Assembly: GCA_943369755.1 (NCBI GenBank)
Contig: CALROG020000046.1
Span: 1 to 27,028, forward strand
Length of the DNA: 27,028 nt
Source: CALROG01 sp943369755
GTDB taxonomy: Bacteria; Pseudomonadota; Gammaproteobacteria; Burkholderiales; Burkholderiaceae_C
Reading direction: 5' to 3'
Below, piece by piece: positions 1 to 8,305 of this stretch. The notes beneath the pieces were generated by a model. The model had not been told where the DNA came from. It did no database searches and saw only the letters and a list, made by a program, of their open reading frames with translations. Within the stretch, counting starts at the first letter, position 1, and the number at the start of each line of letters is the position of its first letter. The position numbers and the translations under genes are program-made.

Positions 1-2
1 TT

Positions 3-875
3 TTGGGGCGGGAACTGCAAGCAACGCTCGGCCCGTCCAATGTCCTGACGACCTACCTGCGACATCCCAGTGTTGGCGGTGTCTATTTCGACGCGACTTC
101 GATGGACGTCAGTACGCTTTGGAATGGAAGCTTGGCACCCCATGTGGCAATTGTTATGGTGGGAGTTACCGCAATTGATGATTGTGCTCGCGACCCGGTG
201 GGAACGGCACGCACCAATGTTGAGGGCGTGATAAGAACTATTGACGCCCTAGTTCAAGCGGGCGTTACACCAGTGTTTGTATCCAGTGACGGCGTGTTTG
301 ACGGCAGTCGCTCGTGGTGGACGGAAGCCGACTGCCCCTCGCCCATTCTTGAGTATGGGCGCCAAAAAATGGCGGTTGAGCGGCACATGGCGACAACGAG
401 AGAGGGTTTGGTAATACGCCTTCCTAAACTCCTAGAAGACAGTCCGAGTAACCGGGGTCTGCTGTCGGATTGGATCAGCGCTTTGAGGCGGTCTGCCCCG
501 ATCTTATGTGCCTCTGATCAGTACTTCACGCCAATCTCCAGTCGCGATGCAGCAATTGCGATTGGCCACCTGATTAGATGTGCAGCGCGCGGCACCATTC
601 ACGTCGCTGGCGCTCAACGCCTAAGCCGGCGGGATCTGCTGGCAGAGGTTGTCAAAGCTTTCCAAAAATTTGAACGTCCCCGTGCAAGAATTCAAGAGTG
701 CTCGCTCGACGATTTGCCAGTTTTCGAAAAGCGCCCCAAGGACACGTCAATGCGTTGTGACCGGCTTGTCAACGAATTCGGACTAGTCCTTCGAGACGCA
801 GCGGTGGTAGCAAATTCGTTCGTTGATGATTTCTTTCAGGCATCGATTGATCCTTCAACCATCCCCTCTCCATGA
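3..875 (+). CDS. SDR/RmlD-like sugar-nucleotide reductase, 5' truncated
   Basis: The window opens inside this gene. The first residues read LGRELQATLG, which looks like the tail of a GxxGxxG dinucleotide-binding loop, so the true start and first beta strand are missing; the TTG at position 3 is probably an internal leucine. The visible 290 residues fit the extended SDR family, closest to RmlD (dTDP-4-dehydrorhamnose reductase). SSDGVFDG at about 94-101 resembles the RmlD STDYVFDG motif, and YGRQK at 118-122 is the YxxxK catalytic pair. The C-terminal half resembles the RmlD substrate-binding region. Its substrate cannot be named. A role in nucleotide-sugar synthesis for surface polysaccharide is plausible given the Wzy/WaaL-like gene downstream, but that is inference. 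It ends in an ATGA overlap with the next gene, suggesting translational coupling. Confidence 0.75.
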   Translation: MGRELQATLGPSNVLTTYLRHPSVGGVYFDATSMDVSTLWNGSLAPHVAIVMVGVTAIDDCARDPVGTARTNVEGVIRTIDALVQAGVTPVFVSSDGVFDGSRSWWTEADCPSPILEYGRQKMAVERHMATTREGLVIRLPKLLEDSPSNRGLLSDWISALRRSAPILCASDQYFTPISSRDAAIAIGHLIRCAARGTIHVAGAQRLSRRDLLAEVVKAFQKFERPRARIQECSLDDLPVFEKRPKDTSMRCDRLVNEFGLVLRDAAVVANSFVDDFFQASIDPSTIPSP

Positions 876-1756
876 ATACGAAAGAATTGACTAAACGCCT
901 GGACTTCCGCTTCTTTCATCGGCTGCGTGTGCGTTGGGCCGAAGTTGACATGCAAAAGATCGTCTTCAACGCCCACTACCTGATGTACTTTGACACGGCG
1001 GTAAGCGACTATTGGCGTGCTCTGGCGCTACCGTATGAGGAGGCGATGCTTCAATTGGGTGGCGACCTGTATGTAAAAAAGGCCACCGTCGAATTCCATG
1101 GATCAGCTCGGATGGACGATCAAATTGACGTTGCGCTCAGGTGCGAGTACATCGGCAATTCTTCAATGACATTTTCAGGGGCCATCTTCCGTGGTGAAGC
1201 GTTACTGATCTCCTGCCAACTCATCTATGTTTTTGCCGACCCAGCGCAACAAAAGTCCAAAGCTGTGCCAGCCGCACTGCGCGCTGCTTTGCTGGGGTAC
1301 GAAGCCGCCGAGTCCATGGTGACACTGAAAACCGGGGCCTGGGCTGACCTGGGCGTTGACGCAACCCGCCTCCGTACCGAAGTTTTTATCGAGGAACAGC
1401 GTATCCCCGTCGAGATGGAGTGGGACGACGCCGACGCAGACGCTATTCATGCAGTCGCCTATAACCGGCTTGGGCAGCCTGTGGCCACAGGCCGCCTGCT
1501 GGTGGCAGGTCCAGGCGTTGCCAAGATTGGCCGAATGGCGGCCAAGCGGGTATTGCGTGGCACGCACTTGGGGAAGCGCGTTCTTGAAACGCTGATGGAC
1601 ACTGCCCGACAACGCGGCGATCGCGAAGTTCTACTGCATGCACAGCAAGGTGCTGAGGGTTTCTATCGCCGGCTTGGCTTCGCCAGTCGTGGTGAACCTT
1701 TTTATGAAGTCAGCATCCCACACGTTGAAATGTTTACGCTTCTGAACGCAAGCTGA
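872..1756 (+). CDS. Bifunctional acyl-CoA thioesterase (YbgC/FadM type) - GNAT acetyltransferase fusion
   Basis: This 294-residue protein has two domains. Residues 10-140 are a hotdog-fold 4HBT thioesterase: the stretch around VDMQKIVFNAHYLMYFD (25-41) matches the YbgC signature, with D26 at the expected catalytic aspartate. Residues 150-290 are a GNAT acetyltransferase of the ElaA type: LRTEVFIEEQ (167-176) is the ElaA-like N-terminal helix, and RVLRGTHLGK (226-235) supplies the acetyl-CoA pyrophosphate loop. Reactions are inferred: acyl-CoA hydrolysis by the first domain and acyl transfer to an unknown amine by the second. The reading frame is continuous with no sign of frameshift. The start overlaps the previous stop (ATGA). 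The ElaA-type domain has no assigned substrate here. Confidence 0.85.
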   Translation: MNTKELTKRLDFRFFHRLRVRWAEVDMQKIVFNAHYLMYFDTAVSDYWRALALPYEEAMLQLGGDLYVKKATVEFHGSARMDDQIDVALRCEYIGNSSMTFSGAIFRGEALLISCQLIYVFADPAQQKSKAVPAALRAALLGYEAAESMVTLKTGAWADLGVDATRLRTEVFIEEQRIPVEMEWDDADADAIHAVAYNRLGQPVATGRLLVAGPGVAKIGRMAAKRVLRGTHLGKRVLETLMDTARQRGDREVLLHAQQGAEGFYRRLGFASRGEPFYEVSIPHVEMFTLLNAS

Positions 1757-1864
1757 AGCAGCATCTCCCCTGTTTGTAAGACGATGGCCGGAAACGGCGA
1801 CAATATCCGGTTGGCTCTGGTGACTTTCCATTGAGCCGATGAGCACGGATGCTTAGACATACCC

Positions 1865-4243
1865 ATGGCCAAGAAAAAACAACGCACTTCTCCAGACCGA
1901 TCCGTCAATAGTGACAATGGCAATGGCTCCCAAATTTTGGGTGGTGCCGCAACATTGGGCTCGTCCGGCGTTTTGCCGCAAGGCGATTCCAGCACCTCCG
2001 CTCGCACTCGGCGTGCGGCGTTTAGCCCTGCAGTGGGCGCAGCGGCGTCGCTGCCAACAGAGGTGACCCGTGGCGATTGGACGGTTTTAATCTTTGCCTT
2101 GATGATGGTTTTTGCACCCGGCATGGGGGTCCCGCACGAGGAAATGCTGCAGGACACCCTCAAATCCATCATCGTGTCATTCGCAGCGCTTGGCGCGGCC
2201 TTGCTGTTCTTCTGGCAGCAACGCAACCGCCGTGATGGCCTGCGCTGGCACGCCATCATGTACTTGCCGCTAGCGCTGATGCTCTACGCGCTGGGCAGCA
2301 TGGTCTGGTCACATACCTACCTTGGCGGGGTAGAGGCTATTCGTTGGTTTGTTCTGAGCGTCATCGTCTGGCTCGCCCTTAACACACTTAACCGCGACCG
2401 AACCATGGTTCTGGCCTGGGGCATTCATTGGGGCGCGGTTGTCGCGTCGCTATGGACCGCCCTTCAATTTTGGGTTGATTTCAGGTACTTTCCCCAAGGC
2501 CCCAACCCGGCATCTACCTTTGTCAACCGGAACTTCTTTGCGGAGTTTGCGGTTTGCACAATCCCATTCACAGCGTTGCTGTTTTTTCGCGCCAGGTCTC
2601 TTAGCCAGATTGCGCTGCTTTCCTTTACCGCCGGTTTCGTGATTCTGTCCGTCCTGATGACGGGTACCCGTGGTGCCTTGTCGGCGATGTGGGTTCAACT
2701 GTTTCTGGTTTTGCCGATCATCGGATTTATGTTTCGTCGTCAGTTCGAGTTTCCACGCTGGGATGCAGCACAGCGAATCATCGCCATTGGGGTCTTCCTC
2801 GCAACAATCATTGGCCTCGGGATGATCTCCTCTGGCAACGCCAAAATTATTGAAGAAGCCCGCACAGAAGGCAAAGGCATGACGGCGTTGGAGCGCGGCT
2901 TCAAGCGAACCGCCAAAATCTCGGTGGGTGACGGATCTCTCGGGGTGCGCTTTGTGATGTGGCGCGCCACCGCCCGCATCATTGAGCAGAGGCCGCTTAC
3001 TGGCGTCGGGGCGGGTGCGTGGGAGAGCGACATTCCGCTCTATCAAGCTGCGGGTTCACAGCTCGAAACAGATTACTACGTGCACAACGAGTTCCTGCAG
3101 CTACTCGCTGAGTATGGGCTTGTTGGGTGGCTGTTTTTGCTGCTAATGTTCTCCTACCTGCTTCGCGCAGCGTGGAAAACCGTGCGCGACAAGTCAGCTG
3201 ACGCAAAAGCGGAGGCTCCGATTCGGGCCATTGCCCTGTGCAGCCTGCTCGCGCTGTTCATAGTGAGCAACGTCGGATTCCCCTGGCGAATGGCGAGCAC
3301 CGGAGCGCTGTTTGCCCTGTGTCTAGCGGTATTGGCCGCGTCAGACGCCCGGCTGGGGTATCAGGGCCTGACAGCTGCTTCCCGGCTACCCTGGCAGCCA
3401 GCCTATTCGCAAACGCTCGCAATATTCACCATGGCAGCGCTGGCTCTGGCGGCATACATCTCGCAACAAGCGGCGGAATGCGAAAGCAAGATTGTCAAGG
3501 CAACCAAGCTGGCACTCACGGTTTCTGCATCCCGCGACTACAACAATCCAAAGTGGGACAAAACCAAAACCGAGATGCTTCGCCTGATCAAAGAGGGCAC
3601 CGACATCAATCCGCACTACCGCAAGATCACACCCATGGTGGCCGATGAGCTCGCAAAATGGGGCGACTGGAAGAACGCAATCTGGGTTTGGGAGACGGTC
3701 GTGTCGTCACGTCCGTATGTAGTGGCCATCATGTCAAACATCGCGCGCGGCTACGCTTCAACCGGCAATCCGGACAAGGCACTCGAGTACCTTGCGCGTG
3801 CCAAGAAGGTTCAGGCTACGGCACCATCGGTACTTTCACTGGAGGTGGTTCTGTTCAGCCGTACCGGCAAGGAGGCCCAGGCGCTGGTACTGGCCAAAGA
3901 AGCCATGGCCAAGGAGGCCTATGACTACGACTTGGTCAATGCTGCGTTTATCCTGGGTTGGCGCGCCGGGGACTTCCCGACCGCTTTGAAGGCGATGGAA
4001 TTGCGCAACAAAGACTGGCCTGCATCAAAGCCACAAGGACTGGTTCAATTAGGCAATATGTACACGACCGCCATCCAGGACCCAGCCAAGGCGCTCGCAT
4101 CGTTCAAGGAGGCCATGGCGCTGACCCCTGAAGCCGAACGCAAGGGCCTTTTGCCCGGGATTCCCCCCCAGTTCTGGCCCAAGCTGGGCTTTGCCCACGC
4201 GGTTCCGGTGCAGCCGACTCAGACGTCGGCTAGCAGCAAGTAG
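1865..4243 (+). CDS. Wzy/WaaL-type O-antigen polymerase or ligase with C-terminal TPR region
   Basis: This is a 792-residue inner-membrane protein. Residues 1-65 are polar and low-complexity, probably cytoplasmic. Hydrophobic segments begin near residue 72 and continue to about 530, around a dozen in all. Motifs typical of the Wzy_C superfamily (O-antigen ligase, polymerase and pilin oligosaccharyltransferase) are visible: TFVNRNFFAEF, TGTRGALSA, and in the large loop HNEFLQLLAEYGLVGW, the conserved histidine region before a membrane segment. Residues about 575-760 are helical repeats that look like TPRs (for example ASTGNPDKALEYLARAKK), probably periplasmic. The family joins or polymerises lipid-linked glycans, but ligase, polymerase and pilin glycosyltransferase cannot be separated from sequence alone. 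It stands 108 bp from the upstream gene with no strong Shine-Dalgarno. Its last 25 bp overlap the end of ygfZ tail to tail. Confidence 0.8.
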   Translation: MAKKKQRTSPDRSVNSDNGNGSQILGGAATLGSSGVLPQGDSSTSARTRRAAFSPAVGAAASLPTEVTRGDWTVLIFALMMVFAPGMGVPHEEMLQDTLKSIIVSFAALGAALLFFWQQRNRRDGLRWHAIMYLPLALMLYALGSMVWSHTYLGGVEAIRWFVLSVIVWLALNTLNRDRTMVLAWGIHWGAVVASLWTALQFWVDFRYFPQGPNPASTFVNRNFFAEFAVCTIPFTALLFFRARSLSQIALLSFTAGFVILSVLMTGTRGALSAMWVQLFLVLPIIGFMFRRQFEFPRWDAAQRIIAIGVFLATIIGLGMISSGNAKIIEEARTEGKGMTALERGFKRTAKISVGDGSLGVRFVMWRATARIIEQRPLTGVGAGAWESDIPLYQAAGSQLETDYYVHNEFLQLLAEYGLVGWLFLLLMFSYLLRAAWKTVRDKSADAKAEAPIRAIALCSLLALFIVSNVGFPWRMASTGALFALCLAVLAASDARLGYQGLTAASRLPWQPAYSQTLAIFTMAALALAAYISQQAAECESKIVKATKLALTVSASRDYNNPKWDKTKTEMLRLIKEGTDINPHYRKITPMVADELAKWGDWKNAIWVWETVVSSRPYVVAIMSNIARGYASTGNPDKALEYLARAKKVQATAPSVLSLEVVLFSRTGKEAQALVLAKEAMAKEAYDYDLVNAAFILGWRAGDFPTALKAMELRNKDWPASKPQGLVQLGNMYTTAIQDPAKALASFKEAMALTPEAERKGLLPGIPPQFWPKLGFAHAVPVQPTQTSASSK

Positions 4244-5133
4244 GGCAGGGGCCGCAGCGTCACCGGCGCCCCTTCGGGCGTGCCCACAGCAAGCCCAGCC
4301 CCGTCTGCGGCGCTGATCTGCATTGACACAATGGCTTCAAACCCGGCGTCAGGCGACTCTGCCGCCTGAACCACCAGTCCACAGGGCTGGCTGGCATCGG
4401 CCGCATGAAACAGCTCCTGCCCGGCAGTTAGCGCGGCAGGGCAGTGCGCAACATAAGCCCGGCGCCTGAGCGTCCCACGGAACTGACTACGGGCAACGAT
4501 TTCCTGACCGGGGTAGCAGCCTTTCTTGAAGTTCACACCGCCCACCGATTCGTAGTTAAGCATCTGCGGAACCAGGGCATCGACCAGCGGAGCCGAGACC
4601 GTTGCAACACCACTGCGAATCTCGCCCCACATCCATAGTGCGTGGCTCAACGCGGGCCCGCCAGGTGCCGCCTCTGCCACCGGCGCGATCCACAGGCCAC
4701 GCGGCTGTCCGTCTGCGGGGTATAGCGTAATCAGGCTTGCGGCAGCCTGTTCAACACGGCTCCACGGGGCAGCAGCACCACCCATCGAATTCATCGCATC
4801 GCCCGCCACACCCCACAACTGAAACTGCTCGCTCGCGTCCGTCAGTTTTGCCTTGGCACGCAGCACAAACATTGACAGCCGCTTTAGCGTTGCACCCAGG
4901 ATGTCGCGACTACAAACCAGCACAATCTCGGCCGGGCCAGGCTTGAAGCCAACAAAGCTGGCCTGAACCCGGCCCTTGGCCGAACAAAAGGCCGCCAGCC
5001 GCGCCTGCCCAGCGCCCAGCAGCATGAAGTCTTGCGTCAACTGGCCTTGCAAAAATGCGGCAGCGTCTTCCCCTTCAACGCGAATCACGCCCAGATGGGG
5101 CAGGGGGGCGATACCGTTCAGTAGATGAGTCAT
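4219..5133 (-). CDS. ygfZ: YgfZ/CAF17-type folate-binding iron-sulfur cluster assembly protein
   Basis: This 304-residue protein belongs to the YgfZ/GcvT-like family, which uses tetrahydrofolate to help build or repair Fe-S clusters in enzymes such as MiaB. The family motif K-G-C-Y-x-G-Q-E is present as KGCYPGQE at 204-211, with the key cysteine at C206, and FLQGQLTQDF (27-36) is the usual N-terminal motif. I start the gene at the ATG at 5133 (MTHLLNGIAP), where family homology begins. The frame stays open up to 5427, but the extra 98 residues are low-complexity and lie inside mltG on the other strand, so they are rejected. It is divergent from mltG (starts overlap by 2 bp if mltG uses its ATG) and convergent with the TPR protein. 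Confidence 0.92.
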   Translation of the reverse strand: MTHLLNGIAPLPHLGVIRVEGEDAAAFLQGQLTQDFMLLGAGQARLAAFCSAKGRVQASFVGFKPGPAEIVLVCSRDILGATLKRLSMFVLRAKAKLTDASEQFQLWGVAGDAMNSMGGAAAPWSRVEQAAASLITLYPADGQPRGLWIAPVAEAAPGGPALSHALWMWGEIRSGVATVSAPLVDALVPQMLNYESVGGVNFKKGCYPGQEIVARSQFRGTLRRRAYVAHCPAALTAGQELFHAADASQPCGLVVQAAESPDAGFEAIVSMQISAADGAGLAVGTPEGAPVTLRPLPYLLLADV

Positions 5134-6190
5134 GTGTGAATTATCATCACCTGCTGATTTCACTCGTCGAAGTAGGGGCAGTGGTTTGCGGCGTTTCCTC
5201 ATCAAAGTCTTTTTTCTGGGCACGCTGCTGGTCTGTGGCGCTGCCGCAGCCGCTTGGTGGTGGGTCGCGCGGCCCCTGGCATTGGCCTCACCCACGGTGG
5301 ACCTGGCAATAGAGCCCGGCACCTTGCCACGCGGCGTTGCGCACGCAGTGGCCGCGGCAGGGGTGGACGTAGACCCCGATCTGCTGTTTTGGTGGTTTCG
5401 CTTGTCCGGGCAGGCCCGCCAGATCAAGGCAGGAAGCTATGAGCTGGAAACTGGCGTTACCCCACAAAGCCTTCTCAACAAGCTCGCGCGCGGGGAAGAA
5501 GCCCTGCGTGCGGTAGTGATTGTGGAAGGCTGGACTTTCCGCCAGATGCGCGATTCGCTATCAAAAGAAGAGCACCTCCGGCAGGAAACTCGCGGGCTCT
5601 CCGACGATTTAGTCATGAGTCAGCTCGGTCGACCGAACATTCACCCTGAAGGCCGTTTTTTCCCCGATACCTACACTTTTGCCAAGGGCTCGAGCGACCT
5701 GGCGTTGCTGCGCCGTGCCCTGCATGCAATGGACAAACGGCTGGAGACCGCCTGGGCCCAGCGTGCGACAGACGCCTCGGTCACGACGCCCGAGCAGGCC
5801 TTGATCCTTGCCAGCATTGTGGAAAAAGAAACCGGCAAGGCATCAGACCGCCCAATGGTCAGCAGCGTTTTTAACAACCGCCTGCGCATTGGGATGCGAC
5901 TGCAGACCGATCCGACCGTGATCTACGGCATGGGCGCCGCATTTGACGGCAACCTGCGCAAAAAAGACCTGCAGACTGACACACCCTGGAACAGTTACAC
6001 CCGCGCCGGCTTGCCGCCGACCCCAATTGCATTGCCTGGCAAGGCCTCGCTTCTGGCGGCAGTCCAGCCCGCACGCTCGGACGCGCTGTACTTCGTGGCG
6101 CGCGGGGACGGCACCAGCCAGTTCAGCGCCACGCTGGACGCGCACAATCGGGCTGTCAATCAATACCAGCGCGGGCGCAACCCACCATGA
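5132..6190 (+). CDS. mltG: Endolytic murein transglycosylase MltG
   Basis: MltG (YceG) is an inner-membrane lytic transglycosylase that cuts nascent glycan strands and is thought to set chain ends. There is a basic N-terminus, one membrane segment (about 22-48, with a run of alanines and WWW), and a YceG domain from about residue 60 on. The catalytic motif is ASIVEKET (227-234), with E231 matching the essential glutamate of E. coli MltG. MRLQTDPTVIYGMG and the GLPPTPIALPG loop are also conserved. Start choice is open. The ATG at 5132 overlaps the ygfZ start. The in-frame TTG at 5186 gives a protein beginning LRRFLIKVFF, is preceded by AGGGG seven bases upstream, and would leave room for divergent promoters. 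It ends in an ATGA overlap with tmk. Confidence 0.95.
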   Translation: MCELSSPADFTRRSRGSGLRRFLIKVFFLGTLLVCGAAAAAWWWVARPLALASPTVDLAIEPGTLPRGVAHAVAAAGVDVDPDLLFWWFRLSGQARQIKAGSYELETGVTPQSLLNKLARGEEALRAVVIVEGWTFRQMRDSLSKEEHLRQETRGLSDDLVMSQLGRPNIHPEGRFFPDTYTFAKGSSDLALLRRALHAMDKRLETAWAQRATDASVTTPEQALILASIVEKETGKASDRPMVSSVFNNRLRIGMRLQTDPTVIYGMGAAFDGNLRKKDLQTDTPWNSYTRAGLPPTPIALPGKASLLAAVQPARSDALYFVARGDGTSQFSATLDAHNRAVNQYQRGRNPP

Positions 6191-6852
6191 GCCAGGGCCT
6201 ATTTGTCAGTTTTGAAGGCATCGACGGAGCGGGAAAGTCCACCCACATTGAAAGCTTAGCCGCTGCCTTCTCCGCGCAGAACCGCAAAGTCACCCTGACG
6301 CGTGAGCCGGGCGGCACCCCGCTGGCCGAGAAGCTGCGCGCCCTGGTGCTCAACGACGCCATGGATCCATTGACCGAGGCCTTGCTGATCTTTGCCGCGC
6401 GGCGCGACCATCTGGCGCAGGTGATTGAACCCGCACTGGCGCGTGGCGACGTGGTGCTTTGCGACCGTTTCACTGACGCCACTTTTGCCTATCAAGGCGC
6501 AGGTCGGGGCTTTGACTTGCAGGTGCTGGGGCAGCTTGAGCATTGGGTGCAGGCCCTTCCGGATGCTGGCCTGCGCCAACCCGACATGACAGTCTGGTTC
6601 GACTTGCCACCCGAAATAGCGGCGCAGCGCCTGGCCGGAGCCCGTGTGCCCGATCGGTTTGAGGTCCAACCACTTGAGTTTTTCCGCCGCGTGTCGCAAG
6701 GCTATGCAGCCCGTGCAGCCGCCGCCCCGCAGCGCTTTGTCCGGGTAGACGCCGCCCAGACGCGGCACACCGTCTGGCAACAGCTCACCAGCGCGTTTGT
6801 ACGGCGCGGCTGGCTGGCTATCATGGTTGCGGCCAACGCGGGGCCCAAGTGA
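6187..6852 (+). CDS. tmk: Thymidylate kinase
   Basis: Tmk phosphorylates dTMP to dTDP with ATP, a required step in dTTP synthesis in the cytoplasm. The 221 residues are near the usual length of 205-215. The P-loop FEGIDGAGKST lies at 9-19, and TREPGGT at about 38-44 and DRFTDATFAYQGAGRG near residue 93 are the standard dTMP-site motifs. The lid region carries ARVPDRFE. The start overlaps the mltG stop (ATGA) and the stop overlaps the holB start (GTGA), so mltG-tmk-holB look translationally coupled, an order common in beta- and gammaproteobacteria. The C-terminal tail after about 205 is longer than in E. coli Tmk and has no recognisable motif. Confidence 0.97.
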   Translation: MSQGLFVSFEGIDGAGKSTHIESLAAAFSAQNRKVTLTREPGGTPLAEKLRALVLNDAMDPLTEALLIFAARRDHLAQVIEPALARGDVVLCDRFTDATFAYQGAGRGFDLQVLGQLEHWVQALPDAGLRQPDMTVWFDLPPEIAAQRLAGARVPDRFEVQPLEFFRRVSQGYAARAAAAPQRFVRVDAAQTRHTVWQQLTSAFVRRGWLAIMVAANAGPK

Positions 6853-7850
6853 GCGGGTCAGCGACCCGTGCGCCCTGGATTGGGCACCAGCTTGAATCGC
6901 TGCTGGCCCAGCGAGGCCATGCCTGGCTGCTACAGGGGCCGTCTGGGTTGGGTCAGTACAGCCTTGCGCTCGGTTTGGCCCAGACCTGGCTGTGTGAGCA
7001 GCCTACCGCGCAAGGGGCCTGCGGCCAGTGCGCGAGCTGCCACGCCATCCATGTGCGCACCCATGCAGACCTGTGCGTGCTGATGCCCGAAACCGTCATG
7101 CTCGAACGCGGCTGGCCGCTTTCCGAGAAAGCTCAAACCGACATTGACGACAAAAAACGCAAGGCCAGCAAGGAAATTCGGGTCGAAGCGATGCGCGATG
7201 CGGTTGAGTTTGCCCAGCGCACCAACGCACGCGGGCGCGGCAAAGCGGTTCTCGTGTATCCGGCCGAGCGCATGAACCACGTCACTGCCAATGCGCTACT
7301 CAAAACGCTGGAAGAACCACCAGGCGACGTCAGGTTTGTTCTGGCCAGTGAGGCGGCGCACCAGTTGCTGCCCACCATCCGCAGCCGCTGCCTGGGCCAC
7401 ACCATGGCCTGGCCAGATGCGGACGCAGCCGGCCAGTGGCTTCAAGAGCAGGGCGTAGAAGCGGGCGACACCGATGCCCTGCTGCGCGCCGCCGGGGGCC
7501 GCCCCGATGACGCACTAGAGTTCGCCAGGTCGGGTCGCGACCCAAAAACCTGGGCGCTTTTTCCCAAAGCGATGGCGCGTGGCGATGCCGCCGCGCTTTC
7601 GGCCTGGACACCCGCACAAGCAGTGGATGCGCTGCAAAAGCTCTGCCACGACCTGATGGCCGTAAATGCCGGTGCAGCGCCGCGCTTTTTCGCCGCCGCT
7701 GAGCTGCCCCCCACGACAAGTTCTTCGGCGCTCGGCGAATGGTCCAAGGCGCTGGCGCGCACCAGTCGAACGGTAGAGCACCCGTTCAACGCTGGCCTGA
7801 TGCTGGAAGCACTTGCCGCACAGGCGCACCGCGCCATCAGATTGACCTAA
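6849..7850 (+). CDS. holB: DNA polymerase III subunit delta'
   Basis: HolB is part of the clamp loader that opens and places the beta sliding clamp during replication. The protein has 333 residues with a GTG start that overlaps the tmk stop (GTGA). The N-terminal AAA+ fold carries a degenerate P-loop GPSGLGQ (30-36), where the nucleotide-binding lysine is replaced. That is normal for delta', which does not hydrolyse ATP. Four cysteines C49, C58, C61 and C64 form the zinc module. NALLKTLEEPP and TIRSRC (SRC motif, the arginine finger presented to a gamma/tau subunit) are intact. The C-terminal domain is weakly conserved, as usual. Confidence 0.95.
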   Translation: MSGSATRAPWIGHQLESLLAQRGHAWLLQGPSGLGQYSLALGLAQTWLCEQPTAQGACGQCASCHAIHVRTHADLCVLMPETVMLERGWPLSEKAQTDIDDKKRKASKEIRVEAMRDAVEFAQRTNARGRGKAVLVYPAERMNHVTANALLKTLEEPPGDVRFVLASEAAHQLLPTIRSRCLGHTMAWPDADAAGQWLQEQGVEAGDTDALLRAAGGRPDDALEFARSGRDPKTWALFPKAMARGDAAALSAWTPAQAVDALQKLCHDLMAVNAGAAPRFFAAAELPPTTSSSALGEWSKALARTSRTVEHPFNAGLMLEALAAQAHRAIRLT

Positions 7851-7872
7851 ACTCGGGCATCCCGAACCGGCC

Positions 7873-8235
7873 ATGAACAACGCTTCACCCTCCACACCAC
7901 GCCCGAGCGTCATCCAGCTGGCGATCAAGGAAAAGGCTGCGCTCTATGCGGCCTACATTCCCCTGTTTGCTGATGGTGGCGTTTTCATTCCCACCACACG
8001 TGACTACAAGCTCGGCGACGACGTTTACGTGTTGCTGTCCTTGCCGGAAGACCCGCAGCGCTACCCGGTTGCAGGCAAGGTGGCCTGGGTCACCCCAGCG
8101 CGCAGCACGGCCAACCGAACGCAAGGCGTGGGTATCCGGTTTCCCGCAGATGAAAAATCTCGATTGCTGAAGCTCAAGATTGAAGAAATCCTGGGTGCTC
8201 ACCTTGGCTCCGAACGACCCACACAAACCATTTAA
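7873..8235 (+). CDS. pilZ: Type IV pilus assembly PilZ-domain protein
   Basis: This 120-residue single-domain protein matches the PilZ family: FADGGVFIPTT near residues 33-43, LGDDVYVLLSLPEDPQRYPVAGKVAWVTP (split here only by eye into strands), and QGVGIRF near the end of the domain. The c-di-GMP binding signature RxxxR plus D/NxSxxG is absent, as in type IV pilus PilZ proteins, which bind the PilB ATPase instead. The order tmk-holB-pilZ-tatD supports the same orthologue seen in pseudomonads and other betaproteobacteria. A short hairpin (TCGGG-CAT-CCCGA, 7853-7865) lies between the holB stop and this start. Confidence 0.88.
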   Translation: MNNASPSTPRPSVIQLAIKEKAALYAAYIPLFADGGVFIPTTRDYKLGDDVYVLLSLPEDPQRYPVAGKVAWVTPARSTANRTQGVGIRFPADEKSRLLKLKIEEILGAHLGSERPTQTI

Positions 8236-8252
8236 TTTGCTATTGTTTTTAT

Positions 8253-8289
8253 AGTGGCTCCCGCTTGTCGGGTGCGGGCTATAGCCACT
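8253..8289. repeat. Imperfect hairpin between pilZ and tatD, possible terminator or dispersed repeat
   Basis: AGTGGCT (8253-8259) pairs with AGCCACT (8283-8289), and inside it CCCGC (8260-8264) pairs with GCGGG (8274-8278). T-rich sequence lies on both sides, including TTTTTAT before and CTTTTAT after. Either a weak bidirectional terminator or a copy of the AT-flanked hairpin elements common between Comamonadaceae genes would fit. I recall such elements but cannot confirm this copy. Confidence 0.5.
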
Positions 8290-8305
8290 TTTATATGCAA
8301 TCCTG

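Noticed and set aside
5134..5427. N-terminal extension of YgfZ by 98 residues
   Set aside because: The extension is low-complexity, falls inside mltG on the other strand, and family homology starts at the inner ATG at 5133.
6849..7850. Missing P-loop lysine in HolB
   Set aside because: Delta' subunits normally have a degenerate P-loop and do not bind ATP, so this is expected and not damage.
7873..8235. PilZ protein as a c-di-GMP receptor
   Set aside because: The RxxxR and D/NxSxxG residues are absent. It fits the type IV pilus PilZ class, which does not bind the nucleotide.
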